From NCBI GenBank assembly GCA_035291605.1, contig DATDRS010000026.1, forward strand, positions 1 through 11,508: 11,508 bases of DNA. The letters run 5' to 3'. Origin of the DNA: DATDRS01 sp035291605. Its GTDB lineage: Bacteria; Chloroflexota; Anaerolineae; Anaerolineales; UBA6663. Below the pieces are notes generated by a model. It saw nothing but the letters and a program-made list of their open reading frames with translations. It did no database searches and had not been told where the DNA came from. A program made the position numbers and the translations under genes. Within the stretch, counting starts at the first letter, position 1. Every line of letters begins with the position of its first letter. Of the stretch, positions 1-5,887 are shown one piece after another.

Positions 1-392
1 AACTCACTCAACTGTTTGATCAGGCCGATGGGCTATACTTCTTCCCACTGCTGGCTGCCACCGAACAATGGATCATTGTCCGACCAAAGTTCACCGCCTT
101 AGGTGCGGCGTTGACGCCTTCCATGTCTATAACGACTTCGACCAAGTCGGCGGGTTGCGGCGTCCCCTTCCCTGAGCGCGGTGGCCTGGTCAGGAACGCC
201 TCGCGCCGTGCTTGCATCTAAACTTCCCCGGAGGAGGGGCGTTACCTCAGCAGTTGGATTCGGCCTGATGCGCCTGGCCTGCGATGTACGTGCGACGCAC
301 TTTGGAAGTGCGTCGCACGTTGCACATTATTCAAACATTATGGAATCAGAAAAATACATAAAATGTGCATAAATAAGAACATATTTCCTGTA
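1..392. other. Upstream region without a supported gene
   Basis: I see no convincing gene here. A plus-strand frame is open from the left edge to a TAA at 219-221 and a minus-strand frame is open from 217 to 20, but neither has a recognisable motif, and the first half of the plus frame reads more protein-like than its end. It could be the decayed tail of a gene that starts outside the window. Structure is present: a short inverted repeat at 65-79 (ACAATG, 3-nt spacer, CATTGT), a strong double palindrome at 288-320, and two direct copies of ACATTAT at 324-330 and 335-341, eleven bases apart. From about 325 to 392 the sequence turns AT-rich, in contrast to the GC-rich remainder, as expected just upstream of a promoter. 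Confidence 0.5.
288..320. repeat. 14-bp perfect inverted repeat made of two 11-bp palindromes
   Basis: Positions 288-301 and 307-320 are exact reverse complements separated by the 5-nt spacer TTGGA. Each arm contains its own 11-bp palindrome: GTGCGACGCAC at 290-300 and GTGCGTCGCAC at 308-318, with centres 18 bp apart. No T-run follows on either strand, so it is a poor candidate for an intrinsic terminator. Two copies of one palindrome upstream of a promoter suggest a tandem operator, or a cruciform-forming element. The cognate protein is unknown. Confidence 0.75.
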
Positions 393-420
393 TTGACACA
401 GTCGAAATTCTTCATAGAAT
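393..420 (+). promoter_or_regulatory. Sigma70-like promoter of the ubiquitin-like operon
   Basis: A perfect -35 hexamer TTGACA (393-398) is followed after 16 nt by TAGAAT (415-420), five of six matches to the -10 consensus. The upstream 60 bases are AT-rich and could act as an UP element. The transcript would start near 427, about 30 nt ahead of the E1 start codon at 459. It is the only clear promoter I found in front of the plus-strand gene run, which fits one long operon. Confidence 0.7.
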
Positions 421-424
421 GATA

Positions 425-445
425 TATGGTGGTCTGACTTCTATA
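425..445. promoter_or_regulatory. FadR-like pseudo-palindrome, candidate operator
   Basis: The core TGGTCTGAC (430-438) resembles the TGGTCnGAC core of FadR operators, and GTC-T-GAC (432-438) is a perfect palindrome centred on 435. Outer symmetric pairs continue with G429/C441 and TAT 425-427 / ATA 443-445, giving seven of ten symmetric positions per half-site. It lies between the -10 box and the start codon of a gene whose product begins with a FadR-subfamily winged helix, where a repressor site would be expected. Binding is inferred only. Confidence 0.45.
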
Positions 446-458
446 CCAGAAACTCTTG

Positions 459-2102
459 ATGAAAATCCGACAAGTTTCCCACCGAACATTGAATGAGGTT
501 GTCGCTGGCAGGTTGGCAGCCTCTATCATGGAAGGGGGCCTCCGCCCTGGCGAGCAACTGCCCCCCGAGCGCGAGTTGATGAGTCAGCTTGGCGTCAGCC
601 GCGCCACCTTGCGCGAGGCGCTCAAAGCTCTGGCTGAGAATCGCCTCATCGAGGCTCGCCCTGGGGTGGGTTGGTTTGCGCGGGCCATTGATCAGAGCAA
701 TATGGCTCAGGCGCACGAGCTGGCGCGGGTAGCCCGCCATGACGCCTTCCCTGAGGCGGAACTCGCTCCGACCGAGTCGCCCACCGGCCCCCGCCCCCTC
801 CGCGTCCTCCCTGAAAAACCACTCCACATCCCGAATCTGCGCACCGACCGCCTGGGCACATTTGAGTTCATCTCATGGTGGGAGCGCGAGAAGGTTAAAG
901 CAGCCAAAGTGCTGGTGGTCGGCGCGGGCGCATTGGGCAACGAGGTGGTCAAGAACCTGACGTTGATGGGCATCGGCCACCTGTTCATCGTGGACTTCGA
1001 CACGATCGAGGCGGCTAACCTCAGCCGGTCGGTGTTGTTCCGCGAGGGCGACTACGGTCGCAACAAAGCCGAGATCGTCGCCGCCAGGGCGAAAGCCCTC
1101 AATCCAGAAATCCATGTCCAGTACCTGCATGGCGACGTCACGACCCAACTCGGCCTGGGAGTCATCCGGCGTATGGATGTGGTGATCGGCTGCCTCGATA
1201 ACCGGGAGGCCCGGTTGGCCGTCAATCGTTTCTGCTATTGGACGAACAAGCCCTGGGTGGATGGCGCAATTCAGGAACTCCTGGGATTGGCGCGGGTGTT
1301 CGTCCCCGGCCAGGGCGCGTGCTTTGAATGCACGCTCACCGAGCAGGCCCGCCGCGAGATGTCACTGCGCTACTCATGCCCATTGCTCGCGCGCCAGAAC
1401 ATCCTGTTGGGCAAAGTGCCCACCACGCCCACCATCGCGTCTATCATCGGCGGCTTCCAGTCGCAAGAGGCGCTCAAGCTGATTCACGCCCTGCCGGTCG
1501 AGGCGGGCAAAGTCATTCATTACAACGGTATGATGAACGAGATGCACACCACGGCGTACATCGTGCGCGACGATTGCGAGAGTCACTGGATCTACGGGGA
1601 CGTGACGGAATTGCCAGCCCGCGCCGCGCGCACCACGCTGGCCGATCTGCTGCGCATTGCCCGCGCCGATCTGGGGCCGGAAGCGATGCTCGAGCTTGAC
1701 CAGGAATTGGTTGTCTCACTGGCGTGCCCGCAATGCCGCACCGTGGACGAGATTTTGCGCCCGCTCTCCGAAGTCAGCTTCGAAGCCGGGCACTGCCCGA
1801 CGTGCGGCCTGCTGCGCGAAACGAAAATGACACATCTGATCACGGGCAGCGAAAATTTTCTGCAACGCACACTCGCCAGCGTCGGCGTCCCGCCGTTGCA
1901 TATCCTCCGCGCGCACGACGGCCGCGAATACCGCTTCTATGAATTGACCGGCGACCTGCCCGAAGCATTGCACTTCCGTCACTTCACGGGAGGGGCTGCG
2001 CCGCTGGAGCGTCCAGGCCGCATCCGGTTGGGAGGGGAGGTTCACCTCGCCGAGGCTAACGACCACCGTGCGCGCGGCCGGGTTGTGCTCCGTGAGACAT
2101 GA
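459..2102 (+). CDS. E1-like ubiquitin-activating enzyme (ThiF fold) fused to an N-terminal GntR winged helix
   Basis: 547 aa. Residues about 8-76 form a complete GntR/FadR-type winged helix-turn-helix (LPPEREL at 34-40, GVSRATLREALKAL at 45-58, RPGVGWF in the wing at 67-73). A linker to about 135 leads into an E1/ThiF adenylation domain: nucleotide-binding GAGALG (155-160), D179 and D181, N187 and R190, K203, and CLDNR (245-249). C288 and C291, with C373 and H376, probably bind zinc. C307 lies just before the crossover segment TTPTIASIIGGFQ and is the likely catalytic cysteine that takes the modifier as a thioester. A second CPQC/CPTC pair (423-449) suggests an extra zinc ribbon in an unassigned C-terminal region. 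RIRL occurs at 521-524. I chose ATG 459; a TTG directly ahead (456) is less likely and the ribosome site is weak. An ATG at 702 (residue 82) could start a shorter E1 without the winged helix. The adenylating role is well supported; DNA binding follows from the domain. Confidence 0.9.
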   Translation: MKIRQVSHRTLNEVVAGRLAASIMEGGLRPGEQLPPERELMSQLGVSRATLREALKALAENRLIEARPGVGWFARAIDQSNMAQAHELARVARHDAFPEAELAPTESPTGPRPLRVLPEKPLHIPNLRTDRLGTFEFISWWEREKVKAAKVLVVGAGALGNEVVKNLTLMGIGHLFIVDFDTIEAANLSRSVLFREGDYGRNKAEIVAARAKALNPEIHVQYLHGDVTTQLGLGVIRRMDVVIGCLDNREARLAVNRFCYWTNKPWVDGAIQELLGLARVFVPGQGACFECTLTEQARREMSLRYSCPLLARQNILLGKVPTTPTIASIIGGFQSQEALKLIHALPVEAGKVIHYNGMMNEMHTTAYIVRDDCESHWIYGDVTELPARAARTTLADLLRIARADLGPEAMLELDQELVVSLACPQCRTVDEILRPLSEVSFEAGHCPTCGLLRETKMTHLITGSENFLQRTLASVGVPPLHILRAHDGREYRFYELTGDLPEALHFRHFTGGAAPLERPGRIRLGGEVHLAEANDHRARGRVVLRET

Positions 2103-2120
2103 GACCTGGCGCGAGCACCG

Positions 2121-3017
2121 ATGATCACTCGAGTTGACGCGATGGCAACCGTCGAACCTCCGCTCCGTCCGCGCCGCCCCATCCTGCCGCGCTGGCCGGG
2201 CGTGGTGTTCCCGGTGGTGATCCTGGCCGCCATGGGTTTCGCGGTGACGCACACGGTCAACCGGATGATCCTGCCGTCCGCGTTGGCGCTGGCCACGACC
2301 GCCGGCATTGGCCTGATCGCCGGCTTCGCGGCGCGCCGGGCGCTGCGGAAACGCGCCAGCCTCGTGCGCGGGGTAGCTACATTGGCGGCGCTGATTGTGG
2401 GCCTGCTGCTCCTGGGGCTGATGACCGACGGCAAGGCCGGCATCGGCCCACTCCGCCTCCCGCTGGCTCGTCCAAACTGGATCGGGTTGGTGCATGTGAT
2501 GTTGGCCGCCCTCGCGGCGTGGCTCGCTCTGGAGGCCTGGTCGCCCCCGCCAGCGATACGACGTCCGCTGCGACAGCGTTTGAAAGAGGCCTGGCAGAGG
2601 ATGAGCGCCCGCGCACGCTGGCCGGGGTCGGCGCTCCAGCGCAGGATAAATCGTGCAACAGATTGGCTCAAACGCGCGCGGGCCTGGAGGCACGAGGCGA
2701 GCCAGGAAACCCGATCCGCGCCCCGGCGCACCCGCGCCGACCGTGCGCGGCAGAGCTGGTTCGCAAGGTTCAGCGAGGCGGTGGCCCGCCGGAGCGCATT
2801 TCCCTGGCGCGCTCCCCAGTCAGAGTCCAATCATCGCTCGCGGATTCGGCTTACGGGTGCTGAGGAGCACCGTTGTCCTTATTGCCTGGAGCTGGTCGAG
2901 CCGCACGACCCGCGCGGTGTTGAGACGTGCCCCATTTGCCACACCCACCATCACGCCGATTGTTGGGCAGTGACTGGGATGTGCCAAGTGCCGCATCATC
3001 ACACCCAGAGTCACTGA
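2121..3017 (+). CDS. Membrane-anchored RING-like zinc-finger protein, candidate E3 ligase
   Basis: 298 aa. Four hydrophobic segments lie at about 26-46, 51-70, 83-101 and 121-139, then a long Arg-rich cytosolic stretch (145-245), then a C-terminal finger. The finger has C252 and C255, C270 and C273, H276-H278, C281-W282 and C288. This C-x2-C / C-x2-C / H-x-x-C-W pattern is that of prokaryotic RING-type treble clefs. The usual last cysteine is missing; H292-H294 may supply the eighth ligand. With an even number of helices and a basic N-terminus, both ends should be cytosolic, so the finger faces the E2. RIRL (241-244) sits just before the finger. The gene follows E1 by 18 nt and precedes the E2 fusion by 14 nt, which supports an E3 role. 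No clear ribosome site is visible; ATG 2142 is an alternative start that loses seven residues. The E3 role is inferred from the fold and neighbours. Confidence 0.8.
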   Translation: MITRVDAMATVEPPLRPRRPILPRWPGVVFPVVILAAMGFAVTHTVNRMILPSALALATTAGIGLIAGFAARRALRKRASLVRGVATLAALIVGLLLLGLMTDGKAGIGPLRLPLARPNWIGLVHVMLAALAAWLALEAWSPPPAIRRPLRQRLKEAWQRMSARARWPGSALQRRINRATDWLKRARAWRHEASQETRSAPRRTRADRARQSWFARFSEAVARRSAFPWRAPQSESNHRSRIRLTGAEEHRCPYCLELVEPHDPRGVETCPICHTHHHADCWAVTGMCQVPHHHTQSH

Positions 3018-3025
3018 AAAGGAGG
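3018..3025 (+). promoter_or_regulatory. Ribosome-binding site that fixes the Ub-E2 start
   Basis: AAAGGAGG lies 6 nt upstream of ATG 3032. The reading frame is open from 2927, inside the RING gene, but this near-perfect Shine-Dalgarno and the start of the ubiquitin-like fold right after it make 3032 the start. Confidence 0.85.
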
Positions 3026-3031
3026 CTGCCC

Positions 3032-3877
3032 ATGCCCGATCTGCCGGTCACCATCGTTCTGCCGAGTGGAGGCGCACGCACCGCCGATGTGCCTGACGAC
3101 GTGCCCGTCCGCGACTTGCTGACCGAGTTGACCTCGCTGCTCAATCTGCCCACGCTCGGCCCGGATGGCCGCCCGATGAGTTACCGCATGGACAGCAAAG
3201 CATTGGGCCGTGAACTGCGCGAGGACGAATCACTGGCCGCCGCCGAGGTGCCGGCCAATGACCGGCTGATCTTGACGGCCGACATTACCGCCGGCGCGGT
3301 CACTCTGGATCAAAGTCCGCGCATGCGCCGCCTGCGCGGCGACTTCGAGCGCCTGGCCGATCTGACCACACACACTGACCTGATCCGCTTCGAGGCCCAA
3401 CCGGCGCGGCCCGGTTTGCCGCCCGAGAAATACGTCATCACCTTCAGATGCAAAGGCATCGCCGCAGTGGACAAAAAAGGGCGGCCGACTTTCAGCGAGC
3501 ATCATCAGGTGGAGATCTACCTGCACAACCAATATCCGCAGCGCTGGCCGGGCATGAAATGGCTGACCCCGATCTGGCATCCCAACATCAACCACCTCAA
3601 CGGGACCGTGTGTATTGACGCCGCCTGGTGGACGGCGGGCCGCTCACTGGATCGGCTGATTATCATGCTCGGCGAGATGGTGCAATATAAGAACTTTCAC
3701 GACGACCCGACGCAGCCGCCGTTCCCATGGGACCCCGAGGCGGCGCGCTGGTGCCGTGGCTACCGCGCCAGCCACCCGGACGCTTTCCCGGTAGATAGCC
3801 GCGAACTGCTCCGGCCAGAGCGAGTCAAACTTGGAGCGCCCAGCGAACGCAAGAAGCCCCGTGTTCGCTTGAAATGA
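3032..3877 (+). CDS. Ubiquitin-like domain fused to an E2 ubiquitin-conjugating enzyme
   Basis: 281 aa. Residues 4-88 are a YukD/EsaB-like beta-grasp domain about 76% identical by eye (65 of 85 aligned positions) to the free modifier encoded next. It ends in the same T-A-[DI-type] strand and Thr-Ala-Gly (86-88), then runs directly into an E2 (UBC) domain of about 97-250. The E2 has the YP turn (168-169), the HPN motif at 183-185 and the active-site C194 in NGTVCID, with a W-rich segment after it, all in canonical order. This cysteine should accept the modifier from E1. A basic tail ends in PRVRLK, with RVRL at 277-280. The internal Thr-Ala-Gly could be cut by the JAMM protein to free a second modifier, or the domain could stay attached as a built-in non-covalent partner. 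The catalytic features are intact; which fate applies cannot be told from sequence. Confidence 0.92.
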   Translation: MPDLPVTIVLPSGGARTADVPDDVPVRDLLTELTSLLNLPTLGPDGRPMSYRMDSKALGRELREDESLAAAEVPANDRLILTADITAGAVTLDQSPRMRRLRGDFERLADLTTHTDLIRFEAQPARPGLPPEKYVITFRCKGIAAVDKKGRPTFSEHHQVEIYLHNQYPQRWPGMKWLTPIWHPNINHLNGTVCIDAAWWTAGRSLDRLIIMLGEMVQYKNFHDDPTQPPFPWDPEAARWCRGYRASHPDAFPVDSRELLRPERVKLGAPSERKKPRVRLK

Positions 3878-3885
3878 CCGTGCCG

Positions 3886-3960
3886 CGTCGCTCTCGGCCT
3901 GGACCGCGGCCAGACCATGAAGCGACGATGATCCGCAACGCGCAACGGGTTGCGCGTTGC
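3886..3960 (+). repeat. Structured gap between Ub-E2 and free Ub genes, with a 26-bp perfect palindrome
   Basis: The 107-nt gap holds two potential hairpins. The first pairs CGTCGCT (3886-3892) with AGCGACG (3921-3927), with a small inner CTGG/CCAG stem (3899-3902 with 3910-3913). The second is a perfect palindrome: GCAACGCGCAAC (3935-3946), GG, then the exact reverse complement (3949-3960). It ends 8 nt before the ribosome site of the modifier gene. No T-run follows, so it is more likely an mRNA processing or stability element, or a protein-binding site, than a terminator. Confidence 0.65.
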
Positions 3961-3968
3961 TTACTGGT

Positions 3969-3976
3969 GAAGGAGG
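3969..3976 (+). promoter_or_regulatory. Ribosome-binding site of the free ubiquitin-like gene
   Basis: GAAGGAGG lies 8 nt upstream of ATG 3985. It sets the start there rather than at ATG 3874, which overlaps the E2 stop and would add 37 poorly conserved residues. The strong site fits a protein needed in large amounts. Confidence 0.85.
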
Positions 3977-3984
3977 TTTTTGCG

Positions 3985-4284
3985 ATGAAGACCCCAGAGG
4001 TTAAAGAAGAGAAGAAAACGGTGGAAGTTCCGGTCACCATCGTCCTCCCCTCGGGAGGCAGCCGCACGGCGGATGTGCCCGGCGACGTGCCGGTGAGGGA
4101 GTTGATCCCGGAGCTGGCCTCGTCGCTCCAATTGCCGACCACCGGCCCGGATGGCCGCCCGACGAGTTACCGGCTGGACAGCAAGGCGCTGGGCCGCGAA
4201 CTCAAAGAGGACGAAACGCTGGCCGCCGCCGGTGTGCCGCCAGGCGACCGCCTGATGATGACGGCCGATGTGACCGCCGGCTAA
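3985..4284 (+). CDS. Free ubiquitin-like modifier (YukD/EsaB-like beta-grasp)
   Basis: 99 aa. A flexible charged N-tail (1-14) with lysines at 2, 7, 10 and 11 precedes a beta-grasp domain (15-99) with PVTIVLPSGGSRTADV as first hairpin, a helix around 37-49 and a last strand ending in TADVTAG. The protein stops exactly at the glycine that aligns with residue 88 of the Ub-E2 fusion, so it is made in mature form and needs no proteolytic trimming. It has one terminal Gly rather than the usual Gly-Gly. The SUMO-like lysine-rich tail could carry chains, since the folded part has only two lysines (68 and 74). EsaB/YukD relatives also occur in type VII secretion, but no secretion genes are in view, and the E1, E2 and JAMM neighbours point to conjugation. 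Hairpins lie on both sides of the gene. Confidence 0.88.
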   Translation: MKTPEVKEEKKTVEVPVTIVLPSGGSRTADVPGDVPVRELIPELASSLQLPTTGPDGRPTSYRLDSKALGRELKEDETLAAAGVPPGDRLMMTADVTAG

Positions 4285-4299
4285 TCACAACTGCATAGC

Positions 4300-4353
4300 G
4301 CCGCCCCGGCGCTGGAGACATTCAGCGTCTCCGGCAGAGGAGGCCGGGGCGGC
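4300..4353 (+). repeat. Long GC-rich two-part hairpin between Ub and JAMM genes
   Basis: The outer stem GCCGCCCCGGC (4300-4310) pairs perfectly with GCCGGGGCGGC (4343-4353). Directly inside it, 4311-4319 pairs with 4327-4335 over nine bases with one G-U and a 7-nt loop. The whole is about 20 bp of stem with a one-sided bulge at 4336-4342 that contains part of an AGAGGAGG Shine-Dalgarno-like sequence. The JAMM start codon follows 10 nt after the stem. It could lower JAMM translation relative to the modifier, or protect the 3' end of a processed modifier mRNA. No T-run is present. Confidence 0.65.
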
Positions 4354-4363
4354 CGACACCACC

Positions 4364-5029
4364 ATGCTGCCCGAAACATCTCGTATCCGCTTGTCCATGT
4401 CCGAGGAGGCGAAGCCGCACCTGGGGCATATTCCCCTGGCGCGCGCTCACGGCTGGCGTTCTCCGCACGAGGCCGGCGCGCCGAACACGGCGGTCACGGT
4501 CTTCATGACGCAGCGCGCTTACGTGCGCTGTTGCGCCCACGCCGGGAGCGACCTGAATAACGAGGTCGGCGGCGGACTGGTCGGTAAGCGGCGCGTGGAC
4601 GCCGAAACGGGTCAACCGTTCATCGTCGTCGAGGCGGCGCTGCCGGCCCGACACACCCGACAGGGCAGCACCTATCTGACGTTCACTCAGGACAGCCTGG
4701 TAGCCCTGCATGATGATCTGGACGAACGCTATCCCGACAAAGAACTGCTGGGTTGGTACCACACTCACCCGCGGATGGACGTGTTCCTGTCGGGCTACGA
4801 CGTCTGGCTGCACGAGCATTTCTTCCCGAACCTCTGGCAGGTGGCGTTGGTCATCGAGCCGCACGCCTCCAAAGGCGGCTTCTTCGTCCGGCAATTGGAC
4901 GGCCAGCTTGACCCCCGCCGCTACGTCGGGTTCTACGAACTGGCTCACAATGGGAGGCCGAGCGTCATGCGCTGGCGCAACCTGCGCCCGCACGTGGCCG
5001 CTGCGCCGACCGAAGGAGGCTCGAAATGA
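4364..5029 (+). CDS. JAMM/MPN+ metalloprotease (JAB family), deubiquitinase-like
   Basis: 221 aa. It carries a complete JAMM zinc site: E67 in NEVGGGLVG, then H133-x-H135-x7-S143-x2-D146 in HTHPRMDVFLSGYD. This is the signature of isopeptidases that remove ubiquitin-like proteins. Here the likely substrates are conjugates of the neighbouring modifier and possibly the Thr-Ala-Gly junction inside the Ub-E2 fusion. It is cytosolic, with no signal or membrane segment. The N-terminal extension carries RIRL at 7-10. I chose ATG 4364; ATG 4397 (residue 12) is an alternative that would remove that motif, and neither has a well-spaced ribosome site. The stop overlaps the next gene's start in ATGA. An active enzyme is likely because every metal ligand and the serine are present. 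Confidence 0.92.
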   Translation: MLPETSRIRLSMSEEAKPHLGHIPLARAHGWRSPHEAGAPNTAVTVFMTQRAYVRCCAHAGSDLNNEVGGGLVGKRRVDAETGQPFIVVEAALPARHTRQGSTYLTFTQDSLVALHDDLDERYPDKELLGWYHTHPRMDVFLSGYDVWLHEHFFPNLWQVALVIEPHASKGGFFVRQLDGQLDPRRYVGFYELAHNGRPSVMRWRNLRPHVAAAPTEGGSK

Positions 5030-5883
5030 GCAGACGAATGCGGGCGTATTATTACGCCTTACTGGGAGCGATAGGGGGTCTGATCGCCTGGCAGGTCAGC
5101 GATCAGCTTGGCCTGTCATTCACACCCAATCTTTATCTGAACGAAGTCCTCGTCGGCGCGCTGATCGGGCTGAGCGTCGGCCTGCTGATCGGGGCGACCG
5201 AAGGCGTGGTGACGCTCAACCCCGTGCGGGCTGTGCGCGCCAGCCTGTTCAGCGGGCCGCTGGGGTTGGCGGCCGGAGCGATTGGCCTGCCTCTCGGCGA
5301 ATGGATATTTCAACTCGCGGGCGCTGAGGTCATTGGCCGGGCGCTGGGTTGGGGAGTGTTCGGGCTGCTGATCGGCGTCGCGGAGGGCCTGACCGGCAAG
5401 ACCCAGATGTGGAAGGGCGCGCTCGGCGGAGTGCTTGGGGGCGTGCTGGGCGGAGCGCTGCTGGAAGGCGCGCGCCGCTGGCTGAACGATCCTCTCCTGG
5501 GCAAAGCCGCCGGGCTGGTGCTGCTGGGCGCTTCGGTGGGGGCTTTCATCGCGTTGATCACCGTGCTGCTCTCGAAAGCGTGGCTGGAAGTGACCTCTGG
5601 CAAGCTCAAGGGCGCGGAGTTCATTCTGGACAAGTTCATCAGCCCCAACGGGCCGGCGGCCATCATCGGCAGTGACGCCCTCAAAGCCGACATTGCCCTG
5701 CCCGATCCAGACATCGCGCCCCAACATGCCCTGCTCACCGGAGCCGGCACACACTTCAACCTCAAGGACATGAGCCTGGCAGGGACGTACGTTAACAATC
5801 GCAAGATCGAGATGACTGCGCTGGCGGACCGGCAGACGATCCGCCTGGGCAACACCGAGCTGGTGTATCACGAGAAGAGGTGA
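5026..5883 (+). CDS. Polytopic membrane protein with a C-terminal degenerate FHA domain
   Basis: 285 aa. About six hydrophobic segments (roughly 9-25, 40-58, 73-94, 103-121, 129-147, 158-186) are Gly-rich and contain an internal repeat: GLLIGATEG at 52-60 and GLLIGVAEG at 113-121, each followed by a further Gly-rich helix. Residues about 195-285 form an FHA fold. The residues that normally grip phosphothreonine are changed: the GR pair is G215-S216, the SRxH motif is A231-P232-Q233-H234, and the usual Asn of SSNGT is A252 in SLAGT. The histidine and the strand pattern remain. It may therefore be a protein-docking module that does not read phosphate. The N-terminus is basic, so the FHA domain should be cytosolic. 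AAGGAGG (5013-5019) lies 6 nt before the ATG, and the start overlaps the JAMM stop. Role unknown; its position suggests a membrane scaffold for the conjugation machinery. Confidence 0.82.
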   Translation: MSRRMRAYYYALLGAIGGLIAWQVSDQLGLSFTPNLYLNEVLVGALIGLSVGLLIGATEGVVTLNPVRAVRASLFSGPLGLAAGAIGLPLGEWIFQLAGAEVIGRALGWGVFGLLIGVAEGLTGKTQMWKGALGGVLGGVLGGALLEGARRWLNDPLLGKAAGLVLLGASVGAFIALITVLLSKAWLEVTSGKLKGAEFILDKFISPNGPAAIIGSDALKADIALPDPDIAPQHALLTGAGTHFNLKDMSLAGTYVNNRKIEMTALADRQTIRLGNTELVYHEKR

Positions 5884-5887
5884 AGCC

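Noticed and set aside
3..221. Plus-strand partial gene entering from the left edge
   Set aside because: The frame is open to a TAA at 219-221, but has no motif, and its last third looks non-coding. It may be a decayed gene end, not enough to call.
288..320. Intrinsic terminator of an upstream gene
   Set aside because: The stem is strong, but no T-run follows on either strand and no supported gene ends just before it.
1716..2693. Long minus-strand frame of 325 codons across the E1-RING junction
   Set aside because: It is Arg-, Gln- and Pro-rich, has no motif and lies opposite two well-supported genes. Long shadow frames are expected in GC-rich DNA.
3874..3984. Start of the free modifier at ATG 3874
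   Set aside because: This would add 37 Arg-rich residues unlike the family and would place the hairpin inside the coding region. The strong ribosome site points to 3985.
3985..4284. EsaB/YukD accessory protein of type VII secretion
   Set aside because: The fold resembles it, but no WXG100, EccC-like ATPase or EccD-like membrane protein is in the window, and the neighbours are conjugation enzymes.
459..5029. CBASS or Bil-type antiphage operon
   Set aside because: E1, E2 and JAMM are shared with those systems, but there is no CD-NTase or effector of CBASS type, the modifier is a single YukD-like domain, and the RING, GntR, FHA and VWA parts do not fit either layout. A defence role is possible but unsupported.
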